A DNA stretch of 64,000 nt from Symsagittifera roscoffensis (GCF_963678635.1 NC_087069.1:47138276-47202275); one strand, 5' to 3'; shown: positions 12,363 to 24,383, counted from the first letter of the stretch. Program-made: numbers and translations. Notes: generated from the sequence alone by a model not told the origin.

Positions 12363-12718
12363 TAATTTAATCGAAATGTCTCTACGACTCAATAGATCAG
12401 AGCCAATATTCCGAACGATAACAGAACTACCCGGAATTGGAAGAAGACCTCGAACCAGAGATGACATACGACAAAGTAGAAACTTACCAAATAGTTATAT
12501 GATAGTACGGCAAAAGCCAACACAAACTTTTGTATTTAGATAATTTAATCGAAATGTCTCTACGACTCAATAGATCAGAGCCAATATTCCGAACGATAAC
12601 AGAACTACCCGGAATTGGAAGAAGACCTCGAACCAGAGATGACATACGACAAAGTAGAAACTTACCAAATAGTTATATGATAGTACGGCAAAAGCCAACA
12701 CAAACTTTTGTATTTAGA
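12363..12718 (+). repeat. 178-bp direct tandem duplication in the leader of the 19-kb element
   Basis: The sequence beginning TAATTTAATCGAAATGTC at 12,363 is repeated at 12,541 essentially without change, giving two units of 178 bp. Each unit is open in one frame for about 60 codons (EMSLRLNRSEPIFRTITELP is encoded in both). The period is not a multiple of three, so the two units are read in different frames. The identity implies a recent event or ongoing correction. Confidence 0.88.
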
Positions 12719-14128
12719 ATTTTATTAGCAATGAATTTAGATTTTCATTTGCAAACATAAAATCTTGAAGTCAATCTTCATAATCATTTCAGGCGCTAAA
12801 TAAAAATATTAATATACAATAACGATTGATAAAAAGATCTCAGATCGTTTTCCTAAATTCTGCAGTAATATATAAAACATGTTTGAAAAATGTTTATTGA
12901 AAAATCAAAATAAAATTAGTAGCATGACAATAAACGGTTAGTAATCATAAATCATCCTGTTGTTCCAGCTTCATCACCTAAACATAACAGTATTCATAAG
13001 CTCACTAATATCATTAAAACACTAAATCTTTTCCTTCAACAAATTTAAACCATTTTAAACTTAAATTCATTTAAATTTTAAAATCAGATCATCAAGGCCT
13101 ATCCTTGGATCTTAATTCATTTTCTATTTAATTATATTTAAAGCTTGATCATCAAGGCCTATCCTTGGATCAAAAAGAACAATTTTGTTCTCTCCCACCC
13201 ACTTAGCTAGTGTCTAACGACCTCAAACGTCGATTCACTATCCCAACCTTTCTAAAAACCCAGGACTAATAGAAATTTTTGAACAAAACTAACCATTCAA
13301 ATTAGGATAAACAGTGAAGAACTTCGGTTATTCATCCTTCACTTGACCCCCCTTCTTAACAAACCCAGGATACATCTTAGACTTAGTAAGTTTAAAATAG
13401 TATCTAACGAACTACTCGCGTTCTAATTATACCTGAACCTTGTGGATCGATTTACTATTCTCCAACCCTTGAACACAATCACTACCCCTAAGTAAGATTA
13501 AGTAAGTTAACACCTTAGCTTATATTAGCCACGAGAAAGTACAAAATCATTCTTCGGAATCGATATACTTTTCTCTCCAACCCTGAACAAATAGACCCAG
13601 GTTAAGCTAACCAAAAAATCGTAAGGACTAACAGTCTAAGAAAATAGAAATCATTTAACAACCTTTTGCATCCGTCATCCTAAACCTTATGTCATTTAAA
13701 AATCTCGGAAACAAACAAACAATCGTTTTACACAATTGTGAAATAGATAACAAAAATACGACCTTGTAATCACACCTCATACACAAACAGTGGATATATT
13801 AGAACAAAACGACAAACACTAAAAAGAAAAATAATAACCAAACAAAGACAAATAACACGAAAAAGATATTCAAAAAATAGAAACGCATTTTCAGAATCAG
13901 AAGCCAGCAGTTTAGACGAACTTTAAAAATTAAAAGAATCAATAGATAAAAATTGCCCCATTCACGATCAATTATATTTTTCTGACTCAGAAACAACTTC
14001 AATTTCATCAAAAAGAGGAAAAAGAAGAATAAAAAAGCAATATAAACACAAACCAGTACACTTATATAATTGGAATCAACCAACTAGACACATCGATAAT
14101 TACATATTAACAGTCATTAAACGAAAAA
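12719..14128 (+). other. Untranslated leader of the 19-kb element with short repeats
   Basis: No gene is seen. A 25-bp phrase containing ATCATCAAGGCCTATCCTTG occurs twice, at about 13,086-13,111 and 13,146-13,171, and each copy can fold into a small hairpin. From about 13,190 to 13,610 a looser unit of about 110 bp recurs: wording like TCGATTTACTATTCTCCAAC followed by ACCCAGG at about 13,228, 13,330, 13,447 and 13,561. Such leader repeats could serve packaging or transcription, which is inference only. Confidence 0.5.
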
Positions 14129-17100
14129 TTGAGCTCAACACACACTCCAGGTGAAGAAAGTCCAGATGATGACGATATCTACCCCTTCCTCGTAGATTCA
14201 CCCGATAATAGAGGACAACATGATTTTTGCAAGAATTTACTCTTAAATTTGTTTGAACCCGGAATCAGCCCATGTAAAGCAGAGTTTCCAGATGTAAAAA
14301 TCAAAAGACAAATTATCGATCACTATCTGAAAGATATATGTAACTTAACACAACAATACGGAATCTACTCCATAGAATTCAGCTCACCAAACCAGAATCA
14401 CAGCAAATATGTAATTCAAACAGACGACCATGATTTAGAATTTTCAAAAGTATTCTCAGAATATATAAAAAGCATACAATATCATAACTCAAAAAGAGCA
14501 AACTCCATATTCACTAATGAAGTTTTTGCAATAATATATAGTTATATCTCGATATTAGAAAACGAAATCCCAATACCAAATGTCTCACCGACAGAAACAT
14601 CTAAACATATAAGGGTCCGACATGAAATCACACTACTTTCTAGTTTTCTAAATATAATTAAAGAAAATTTCACTAACGATGAAGTTTCACCACATACAAA
14701 ACATGATTTACAAAAAATTTTGGCATGGTTTATAATAGATTATTTCACACATAATATAGATTTAATTTCACAAGCAAGAAATAATTTTAGACCTCAAAAT
14801 TCAAACGATGATACCGCCATCACAGAACAATCAGACTATGTTTGGGACCCCGAATGGTCTCATTACGCATTCATAAATTTCCCACAATCAATCTCAAGTC
14901 AAGCGATAAGTACGATATCTTATGTAAGAGATCATGTAAGAGTATTACCATTAACCATTGATGCAACACCATTAAATTACAATACATTTTTACCTGATAC
15001 GCGAAATAACAGTTTAAATTCGACAATCATACACAATGAAAACCTTAATGGAACTAGGAATCTCACTCAACAAGATATTCAGACACCATCACACTTCATT
15101 AATGAAGAAATCGCTCAACCAATAACAACTACACAACAAAATATTTCACCGATACGTCCAAATTTAACAACACCAAGAAATACAAACCCTTCACTAGCAC
15201 AGGTAACCTTACAATCAACCGTTAAACCTTCGGTTGCTCCAAAATATTCACGAATGGATTATCAAACATACAGACCCATGACAATACCGTCAAAAACACG
15301 CAGAACGTTCACAAGGAACAATTTTGCAGAACACAATGATAATTACACACATCCATCAAAAATAAACTATCCCCCACGAAAAAATCATAATAATAACATA
15401 AAATCTCGATATTGGGATAATTCAATGGCACCAACCAATTCAGTAAATTTTCAAACAAATTCACATCCTCCACAGGATCGTAGTGAAAATTACCCATTCT
15501 TTCAACAAAATGAAAATAAGAAACATGCATCTCATCAATCGGATTACTTATCCTCAGATGATGATTATTTGCAACCAGATAAATTTGCACCATATACCCA
15601 AGAATATCGTGGACAAGGAATACAAAAACCACATACATATCATAGAATTTTTTCTCCACAACCGATAGATACACAAAGTCAACAACCAATACAAACACAA
15701 AATCCAATTAATACACAATCTTTTCAACCAATTCAGCCACAAAATCCAATGATTACACACTCGTATCAACCAACACAAATGCAAAATGAAATACCACTTC
15801 CATATTATCTTCAACAACACGAAATAACAAGAAATCAACTTTCAAATTTTTCACAAATGCCAAATGCAGCAGAATCATTAACAATGACAATGAATCCATA
15901 CCTTATGGGTGGATCATCAATAACGTCAAACAAACCTTTAATGGTATTCACAGGAACAGATCCCGAATACTCTGTAGAAAATTATTTAAATGCAGTAACA
16001 GCAAATTTGATTTTGAATATAGGACCTGAACCAATTAATACGCCACTACATCAAAACTGGATACATCGACGCACAGCGTTGATACAGACAACCTTGGACG
16101 GCGCAGCCCAAAAATGGTTTTCAGTATTGCCTATGGAAATAAAATCAAATTGGAAAAGGTTTTTACAAGAATTTTCAAAAATGTTTGACTCCGAAAGAAA
16201 CAAACAACAACAAAGAGTTTTATGTAATGAAATCCGCCGATTACCAAATGAAACCATCAAGCAATTAGCAGTACGCATCGAAACACTAGTTCGAAAAGCA
16301 TATTCATTAAATACACACGACTATAAAAACACAAAAATGATAGAAATATTAATGACGTCTTTAACACCTCAATTAAGAAAAATAGCAATAAAAAAGAGAG
16401 CATCCCATCCCTCCTCAATTCGAGAGCCCGATTTAGATTTTCGAAAACTAGTAGACAAACTAGAACAAGCGGAAATCACAATGAAACTTGAAGAAACAGA
16501 AAATCTGAAATTACAATATGTTAACCGCATTGAAACAAATTCCACAAATATAAACAATATACAGGAATCAGATACAGACCTCAATGAAAAAATCACTGAA
16601 ATACTCAACATCTATGAAAAACACCCAAACTTTAGAGGCAAACCATCTTTCAAAAAATGGTGTTATTATTGCCGACGATACGGACATAGCATTTCTGAAT
16701 GTAGACAAAAACAGCAAGACAATCAAAACAAACCTCAAAAATATAAAGAACCAAATAAATCATTCTATCAGTACATGAAGAAAGATCAAAATCTACCGAA
16801 CAAAAATGTATACAGCAACAACAGTTCAGAAAAACCACTCCCGAACAATACAAATTATACGAGAACTCAATCACCACATAACTCAAGTTATAGAGGAAGA
16901 TCGCCAGAACGAAGACATACACAAAATTTGTCACAAAATCACTACAATAGACCAAATAGTCGAAATAACTACTCCAGATCTAATTCAAATACAACACAAT
17001 TTGTTTCTAGATCTAATTCCCAATCAAGAAATAAATACTATCCAAACAATCAGTCACGAAACTCATCATATAATAGAAATAGAAACTATTCCAATAATCG

Positions 17101-17500
17101 AAATAGAAGTTATTCAAACAACCGAAATCAGTATTACCCGAACAATCGATCAAGAAATAACTCATATAACAGATCAAACGGTAATTATCAAAACAGATCA
17201 CGAAATAATTCACAAAATCGACATTCAAGTTATAATAATCGTTATAGAAATTATTCCCAATCACCACTCAGAAATAGTAACAATTATAATAACTCTAACA
17301 ATCGCCACAGAAGTAGTACACCTAAACATCAAAGACATATTAATCAAGTACAATCAAATCCAGAAACAACATCAGACCCCCCAGGTATTGATGACACAGT
17401 AGATGATACGTTACAACTAAATCAAATAAACTGTGGATCATCAGATTCAGAAAGTGATACAGAAAACACTCTCCATCAATATGATAGTAGTCAAAAATGA
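14129..17500 (+). CDS. gag: Gag polyprotein of the 19-kb element (1,123 codons)
   Basis: One continuous frame. Residues 1-600 are an unusually long N-terminal extension, partly ordered at first and then rich in Gln, Asn, Pro and Thr, with loose repeats such as QPIQTQNPINTQSFQPIQ near residue 520. Residues about 600-790 form the Ty3-type Gag core (KPLMVFTGTDPEYSVENYL, then DGAAQKWFSVLP and WKRFLQEFSKMF). A CCHC zinc knuckle CYYCRRYGHSISEC (CX2CX4HX4C) lies at about residue 845. The tail from about 880 to 1,090 is a low-complexity Arg/Ser/Asn/Tyr-rich region (repeats like NRNRSYSNN), likely RNA-binding. Gag would assemble the particle and package RNA. The usual Ty3-family Gag is 300-500 residues, so this one is more than twice the normal length. 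The frame looks whole. Confidence 0.88.
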   Translation: MSSTHTPGEESPDDDDIYPFLVDSPDNRGQHDFCKNLLLNLFEPGISPCKAEFPDVKIKRQIIDHYLKDICNLTQQYGIYSIEFSSPNQNHSKYVIQTDDHDLEFSKVFSEYIKSIQYHNSKRANSIFTNEVFAIIYSYISILENEIPIPNVSPTETSKHIRVRHEITLLSSFLNIIKENFTNDEVSPHTKHDLQKILAWFIIDYFTHNIDLISQARNNFRPQNSNDDTAITEQSDYVWDPEWSHYAFINFPQSISSQAISTISYVRDHVRVLPLTIDATPLNYNTFLPDTRNNSLNSTIIHNENLNGTRNLTQQDIQTPSHFINEEIAQPITTTQQNISPIRPNLTTPRNTNPSLAQVTLQSTVKPSVAPKYSRMDYQTYRPMTIPSKTRRTFTRNNFAEHNDNYTHPSKINYPPRKNHNNNIKSRYWDNSMAPTNSVNFQTNSHPPQDRSENYPFFQQNENKKHASHQSDYLSSDDDYLQPDKFAPYTQEYRGQGIQKPHTYHRIFSPQPIDTQSQQPIQTQNPINTQSFQPIQPQNPMITHSYQPTQMQNEIPLPYYLQQHEITRNQLSNFSQMPNAAESLTMTMNPYLMGGSSITSNKPLMVFTGTDPEYSVENYLNAVTANLILNIGPEPINTPLHQNWIHRRTALIQTTLDGAAQKWFSVLPMEIKSNWKRFLQEFSKMFDSERNKQQQRVLCNEIRRLPNETIKQLAVRIETLVRKAYSLNTHDYKNTKMIEILMTSLTPQLRKIAIKKRASHPSSIREPDLDFRKLVDKLEQAEITMKLEETENLKLQYVNRIETNSTNINNIQESDTDLNEKITEILNIYEKHPNFRGKPSFKKWCYYCRRYGHSISECRQKQQDNQNKPQKYKEPNKSFYQYMKKDQNLPNKNVYSNNSSEKPLPNNTNYTRTQSPHNSSYRGRSPERRHTQNLSQNHYNRPNSRNNYSRSNSNTTQFVSRSNSQSRNKYYPNNQSRNSSYNRNRNYSNNRNRSYSNNRNQYYPNNRSRNNSYNRSNGNYQNRSRNNSQNRHSSYNNRYRNYSQSPLRNSNNYNNSNNRHRSSTPKHQRHINQVQSNPETTSDPPGIDDTVDDTLQLNQINCGSSDSESDTENTLHQYDSSQK

Positions 17501-17699
17501 CTATGAACCTATTATATATGAACAACCTTTTTCATCACACATATATGAAAATCAATCAGAACTCCTTCGCAATTATTATATTGAACCCATCCATTCCACA
17601 CAAACGACACAAGAAACTAATGGAATTAACACTACAAATCAATCCAATGAGAATGACAAAACAAAATGCTTGAATACAAACCACATTTATCAAAATTAA

Positions 17700-18530
17700 C
17701 AAAAAGAACAACCTAAAGAAAAAATTTGGACAAAACCATTTCTTTTAGAAAGTCCAAGAAACAAAGAATTTCAACCACCAGATCTTGAAATTGATTTTTT
17801 AATTGATTCAGGAGCAGAATCAAATATAATAAACATTCCCACATGGAATGAAATAAAAACCTTCACCCAAAGCTAACACCTCTTGAAACCTCCAGTAAGC
17901 TAGCAACAGCACAAGGATCAACGTTGATAAATTACGGAAAAATTCAATTATTTCTTCTCCCCACAAGAACAATAGAACAAAATAAAATTTTACATAAACC
18001 ATTTAAACAAATATTTCACATCACTGATATTAAACACAATATCATTGGAATACCGTTTATCTCTAAATACATACCAACAATCAACATCTTGAATAGTAAA
18101 ATACTAATCAAAGATAAATACACAAAAACAAAAGACACATCCCTAACATTTTTTCAAAGATTAAATAAACAACCACCATTCTTTTCAAAATTTTATCCAA
18201 TATATAACCAACAACGAAAACACCTGAAACCACTATCAGGAAACATATATAATTTTTCAATAAAACAAGTTCACCAATATTACAAAAAACAAAACAAACA
18301 ACAATTTTATATGTCAGATTTTGAATTTAAACCTATCCATAAATTTTTCAAAATCACAATCTCATCCATAAAATATTTGAAAAACTCGAATTCAGATATT
18401 ATTTCTTTACACGTATACAACAATACTCCCTATCAAGTAACTTTACCTTTAGGACTTTTAGGCTATTGCGAAACCAACGCAACAATATCACCGATACACG
18501 AAAAAGCATACCGCGTAAACAATTATTAGA
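17700..18530 (+). pseudogene. pol: Pol, protease part (19-kb element, broken)
   Basis: A retropepsin-type aspartic protease signature FLIDSGAESNII is encoded at about 17,797-17,832. After it comes a beta-rich stretch with IIGIPFISKYIP (about 18,039), which matches the second conserved loop of retroviral proteases. It would process the Gag and Pol precursors. It follows Gag directly in the expected order. Pol as a whole is broken in this copy. Confidence 0.75.
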
Positions 18531-18639
18531 TATTTGTCAATCCACAATTCTTAAGGAAGAATTATCCATAAAAAATAAAATAAGTAACGAAAAAAGAAAT
18601 ACGGATTATTTCACAAAAACCCCATATTTCAAACCTACA

Positions 18640-19720
18640 TTCAACATAAGTAACTACACAGAGAATCAACAGAAATTTTTAACAATGTTTAATTTCCAAC
18701 ATTCACAAATAACACAAGACGAATTTGATAGATTAGCCAAACAGCTAATAAAATATTCATCAGTATATGCAACATCCAAATTCGATGTTGGCAAAATCAG
18801 CTCATCACTACATCTCCCATTAAAACCTGACGCAGTTTTCAAAAAACAAAGAGCAAGTAAAGTACCAATTCACCTACATGATAAAGTGAACAGATTACTC
18901 GATATCTTAGAACAATACAACATTATATCACCAGTAAATAAAGAAGAACAACCAAAAGGTAACACATTTATCAACCCTGTTATCATCCTAGCAAAAGGAG
19001 AATCATTAAAAATAGTTCTCGATGCTAGATACCTCAATTCACTCATAGACGAATCAAAGTGCAATTGGCCTATTGAACCAATACAAGTTATTTTAACAAA
19101 AATAAACGGAAAATACTTTACAACCGCAGATATGAATAGTGCATACAATCAAATGCCACTAGATGAACAATCGCGACGCCTAACACAATTTGTTATTGGA
19201 AACCAGCAGTATGAATTCAACCGCCTATTCTATGGAAAATCCATAGGACCAGCAGCATTTTCAGCTTTTATGAGCAAAATTTTTAGACCACTAATACTCA
19301 AGAAAAATGCAATCACCTATTTAGACGATGTTTTTATGCAATCACAGACTAAAGAAGAAATGTTCAATGTTTTAGAACAATATCACAAAATACTTCAAAA
19401 CGAAAATTTGAAGGCCGCCCCCGATAAATCACACTTCTTTTTGACAAGAGTTAAATTCTTAGGACATAATATAGAAAGAAAAACAATCACTCCATTAAAA
19501 TCACGCATTGATGCTATTCAAAAGCTCCAACCACCAACAAATAAAAAGAAAATCCAAGAATTCCTTGGAATGTTAAACTTTTTAAGTAAATATGTATATA
19601 AAATGCAATTATACCTAAGACCATTCTATAATATACTTAGACAACAAAATAATTTTGAATGGAATACAGAACATCAAGCACGATTTGAAGAAATTAAAAA
19701 ACTCTTAACTGAACAAATTT
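18640..19720 (+). pseudogene. pol: Pol, reverse transcriptase part (19-kb element)
   Basis: Contains the Ty3/gypsy RT blocks in order: VPIHLHDKVNRLLDILEQYN (thumb-side N-terminus), NPVIILAKG, LKIVLDARYLN, FTTADMNSAYNQMPL, and the catalytic motif YLDDVF at about 19,318. Then KAAPDKSHFF, VKFLGHNI and IQEFLGMLNFLSKYV follow. The YLDD box is the usual form for Ty3-type RT. It copies the genomic RNA to DNA inside the particle. Confidence 0.92.
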
Positions 19721-19734
19721 CGAATACAATTCCA

Positions 19735-20140
19735 GATCCAAATCAACCATTTTATGCAATGTGCGATGCTTCGAATTTTGGCATCGGCGCAGCATTATTA
19801 CAATCACACAATGGTACAAACAAAAGGAACCTTATATCAGCAAATTCTAGATTATTCACTCAAGCAGAGCTACGACTCTCAACTCTAATGAGAGAATGTA
19901 CAGCCATAATATATACACAAACAGAATATGAATTTCTGATACTTGGATCAAAACATCCAACAGTTCTATTCACAGACCACAAACCAATCATCTTTCTTTT
20001 TACACAAAAATCCAATCCAAATCACCGAGTTTATAGATTTCAATTAATTCTAATGAAATTTCCAAACTTACATATAGTTTGGACAGCAGGAAAAAATCTT
20101 GCATTACCAGACACCTTAAGTCGAAATACACCACCTGAAT
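19735..20140 (+). pseudogene. pol: Pol, RNase H part (19-kb element)
   Basis: Follows RT in the same frame. FYAMCDASNFGIGAALLQ (about 19,750) carries the first catalytic Asp. ELRLSTLMRECTAIIYT (about 19,870) carries the Glu region. VLFTDHKPIIFLF (about 19,965) carries the TDH motif. The end reads KNLALPDTLSRN. It removes the RNA strand during reverse transcription. Confidence 0.88.
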
Positions 20141-20819
20141 TACTTACACGTAAAACTACAGTTGAAATACCCAAAAATATAAAATTCTACCTTGCAGAAA
20201 ATGAAACATCACCCCGACTAGAATGCAAATATGCAGTAAAAACTGTCGTTGAACAATTACAGATAAATAGTTTACAACATTTTCCACTTTGTTTAGATTG
20301 TCAAAATAACCACTATGAAGTTGATCTACTTGGAACATCAACTTTTAAACCAATTCCATATTCACAATGGATGAAAAAAAACACCCAACAAAAAAGAATA
20401 AAACAACACCCGCCTAAAAAAGACCATTTTCCACTAATTGAAAAAGAAAATTTAACTGATAAAATAAACTTATCAGGACCACAAACAAACGATTCAAAAT
20501 ACACAACAAATCAAGTTTTTGACCTCCAAACCCACTTGATACAATTCCTTTATCTAAACTAGAAATTGAAAACATTTTTCTCCCTCCAACAGAAAAAATA
20601 ACAATTCCAACTTTGAAACAATATCAAAATCTTGACCCAGTAATTAGACAACTAAAATAATGGCACAAATATAAAACTAAACCCGTCAAGGCAGATACAA
20701 CTATTTTAGGAAATAAAACACTCCTCCGATACTTTCGAAAATTTAATAATACAACAATTAACGAAATCACAGACCTTCTAGAATATAAATTAAATGAATC
20801 TACAGTTCCCTGTCTCCCT

Positions 20820-22318
20820 TTGAGTATGATTCTCATAGCTTTTAATATTTCACATACACAAAACATTAAAGGACACTCTGGATCAGAGAAAACATATTCA
20901 AATTTCATACAAAACTTTTATTTCCCAAATGCACCAATCTGGATAAAAGTACTATGCAATGATTGTATAGTATGTCAACTAAATAAACCTTATCCAAATG
21001 AAAAACAGATAGCACAAAAACAAGATTTTAAAGGACAAAGTTTGTACTTTAATCACCGTATCTCATTTGATACAAAAGGACCAATTTCACCCTCATCCGA
21101 AGGAAACTCCTACATCATGGTAATTGTTGACGCATTTACACATTATGTAGCACTTAACCCAGTACCACATTGTAACGCTTATTACGCTTACACAACGCTT
21201 ATGAACACTGGATAGCCAAATTTGGACTACCAGAAATTTTAGTCACAGACAACGGTACAGAATTCATAAATAATGAAATTATCACACTATGTCATTTATA
21301 TAACATCAAACACAAACCATGTACATCTCACGCACCTTGGACAAACGACTTAGTCGAAGGTATGAACCGTTCACTACAAGAATATCTTAGATGTATCATC
21401 AATGGAAATGATACCAGATACGCCGAATGGTCAGCAGATGTAAAACTATTTCCCTTAGCATATAATTCACAAATCACGACAACTCTAGGAATGTCACCAT
21501 ATGAAATGGTTTTTAACCAAAAGCCACGCAAACCGAAAATGTTTACAGCAAACTCTCATAAAAACGCACAAAGGTATTGTCAACCGAATAAAGACTCAAT
21601 TTGTTATAACCTACCTTTACATACACATGATGAAGATCATTTTCATCACCCACAAATTCTTAAATTAGCCTCCGGTACACACAACGAATGGATTTTAAAC
21701 AGAGATAAAAAACACAACGAAATCTACCAAAAAGTAACAAAAAAGTTGTTACAAAGACAAAACATTAATGAACAAATAAATTCACGCTTTACACCAGCCT
21801 CCGATTTAAAAATTGGAACATTTGTTTTAATACCCAATTTTAACACTCAAAAAGGAATTTCTAAAAAATTACAACCCCTTTGTAAAGGACCATACCAAAT
21901 AATTGCAAAACCCACTGATGTCACATATAAAATCACCGACTCAGACCAAAAAGAAATCGTTCAACATCGAAATAACCTATTACCTTATTACCCAAAAGAA
22001 TACGCACTACGCGAACTAACTCAATTATATTCTTTTACAGGTTTAAAAGTTATTCAAAATAACCCACATACGGAAAATACAACAAAGGAACAAAATGATA
22101 TTCACCTCGAAAACCGATATACAAAATCAACTACAAGGAAAAACAATACAAAAAAGCTAGATCACAATACATCTCAAAAAGAAAGAAAAAACAGGAAAAT
22201 GATAGAAAAAGTAATACCCCAAGAAAAATACGACAAATCAGAATATAGAGAGTCATCACGACTTAGAAATCAACCACGTAAGACTATAAAACATTCATTC
22301 CACAATCTAAAATATTAA
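20820..22318 (+). pseudogene. pol: Pol, integrase part (19-kb element)
   Basis: An HHCC zinc-binding segment (HTQNIKGHSG ... CNDCIVCQ) lies at about 20,850-20,985. The DDE core follows: ISFDTKGPISP with the first Asp, ILVTDNGTEFINNE with the second Asp (about 21,240), and LVEGMNRSLQEYL with the Glu region (about 21,353). A C-terminal beta domain (IGTFVLIPNF ... LCKGPYQII) and a basic tail come last. It joins the DNA copy to the chromosome; the 4-bp duplication at the ends fits a Ty3-type integrase. Confidence 0.88.
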
Positions 22319-22980
22319 AGAAAGTCGAATTTCAAAAACAGCTTTAATTTTATATTTAACAATCTTTGCACCTCTGAAACATTTTGAATTTCCAATTTTC
22401 AAAATCACATGCTGACAAACACGCAGCGATTCTAGTTCAAAATCAGCCAATAGGATTCATCCAATCCGTCACCTTCTCTAACTTTAACACAGATCAACTA
22501 GACGAAAGATATAAAACTCCAGGCATATCTATAACTATAACTTTGCGACCTCCAGGTCAAAAATAAGCAAACCACCCCAATTTGACAACTAAAATAAATA
22601 TCACCATAATATCATAACCCTCCCTTATCTAATAACCCAGAGATCAACAATATTTCCCCAACTCAGACCTCAAATACCCCCCAAAACAAATCTGTTAACT
22701 TAGCCTAAAGTAAAAGACCGACCATTTTAATTAGCCCAAAGTATAAAAATTTCAAAATACCCCGTATCATTTGACAAATAAAAATAAAGAAAAAGACGAC
22801 CTCCCGATCACCATAAAAATTGCCCCCAACAATTTTTCACAAAACTCAACCCACTTGTCAAAAAACCAATAAATAATCCGACCACACTTGAAAATTGCCT
22901 CAAACAACAAAAAATATTCGATCAAGAAGTCATTTCTTAAATGCTCTTCTCTCAATCAGTCAACATAATTCTAACAAATC
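22319..22980 (+). other. Spacer between Pol and the Env-tail-like region
   Basis: A-rich stretch without a convincing gene. A 60-codon open frame (22,384-22,566) has no recognisable feature. Confidence 0.4.
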
Positions 22981-23035
22981 TCAAACAAATTTTTACGATA
23001 TTTAAACTTTTCATAATATTTCTTTTTGATATCTT

Positions 23036-23115
23036 TATTCTTGATTTTCTAGGATGGCCCTACTACATCTTAGAAAAATTAACTATTTTATACGCAATGT
23101 TTAACTTTTTATAAT
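23036..23115 (+). repeat. Copy of an 80-bp Env segment placed upstream of Env
   Basis: The stretch from CTTGATTTTCTAGGATGGCC to CAATGTTTAACTTTTTA is repeated almost exactly at 26,657-26,733, inside the membrane-anchor coding part of Env. Both sites lie in the same element and orientation, about 3.6 kb apart. Confidence 0.85.
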
Positions 23116-23265
23116 ATTTCTTTTTGATATCTTTGAATCTTTTGTAATAATTTTAATCATTTTTTGCAATATTTTTTAAATTTTCTATTCCATATTTGAA
23201 CTATACCTCCAGCTTTCAAAAGCCCTTGACTATATCCACAGGTACGATTCACAAAACTTGTCTAA

Positions 23266-24383
23266 ATGATACGAACCATTTTCTGTAGAACAGATATTTT
23301 CTTACTATTTGTAATTTTTATAACATTTCTATCATCCCTCATTTTGACAATATACAAATGTATAAAGAAAGCAATCATCACATTCGCCCTAGCAACAATC
23401 CTCCTAATTCTTTTTTTAGAAGAATACTATAATAAACATAAACTTTTTCACTAAAAGAATAGACCAAAAACCTATCAAAAATTGCTAACCAACAGTCACA
23501 AAGTCAGTCTTCACCGACATCATCCCAAGATAACCCAACAACACCTTCAACTACCCAAAATCCCCAAACATCTACACGAATTTCCTTTCAAGATTACCCA
23601 TATACTTTTGAAGAACGACACGCACGCTTATCTGAACCACTAGAACCAGTTCAACGACAAGCACCTCTAAGTGAACCAACATATAACCTATACCCAACAC
23701 TACCACAAGAACTACGTAGAATACGCAATCTTAGTCAAAACCAAAATACAGTAGAAATAAATAGACAAATTATACATCCTCGACGAAACAGAAATTCTCA
23801 AACTCCCCGAGTTCATTTTGAAATACCTCAATCCCCATCACAAAGCACTCTAGAAATCCCCACTGGTATATTACCAGAAACCCCTACGCTTCTTTCACAG
23901 CGTAGCACCTCAAGCCTACCCTCAGATTACTTAGGTTCAACACCAACAACTGAACAAATACGTGAAAATCCCTTTAACCCTCCAAACCCAACATCACGAC
24001 TACCATATTGGACAACACACTCATTCACACAAGGTGAACCCAATTTAACCAATGACCCAATAGATATTTCTTCAGATACAACAACATCCTCATCACTACC
24101 AGAAACATTATCACTACCATCAACACCATCAATCAGTCAAATTTCACCGACGCCTTTTAACTTAAATTTTCCAAATAACCTCGACGCAAGATATCGAGAA
24201 CAATCATCAACAAATATTCCTTTAAGACTAGATTGGAATACATTCACAGCACCTCCACCATTATTCGGACAACACCTAGAAAGTCATCGCCTCCACAACT
24301 GGGCACTTAATAGACTACAATATCGACAAGACATCCACGAAGACATTCGTGATCATAACATTCAAATACTTCAACAAAATTAA
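23266..24383 (+). pseudogene. Env-tail-like region: membrane segment frame, then an open frame without ATG
   Basis: A 62-codon frame (23,266-23,454) is strongly hydrophobic, with two membrane-type stretches (FLLFVIFITFLSSLILTIY and ITFALATILLILFL). It is followed, from about 23,463 to 24,383, by roughly 306 open codons with no usable ATG, rich in Pro, Ser, Thr and Gln (for example TSSSLPETLSLPSTPSIS). The order (80-bp Env copy, membrane segment, polar tail) parallels the end of the real Env at 26,657-27,193, so this may be a diverged second Env tail. The ATG-less frame might alternatively be an exon reached by splicing. The function is unknown. Confidence 0.5.

Noticed and set aside
12349-12760. 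Two short open frames (64 and 76 codons) in the leader
   Set aside because: They arise from the 178-bp tandem duplication. They have the same peptide twice and no recognisable domain, so they are noted with the repeat and not called as genes.
13799-14083. Hydrophobic minus-strand open frame of 94 codons
   Set aside because: It is the Phe/Leu/Val-rich reading of an A-rich plus-strand leader, with no start context or family features.
15309-17525. Several open frames on both strands inside Gag
   Set aside because: They are shadows of the 1,123-codon Gag frame, caused by its low-complexity A-rich sequence.
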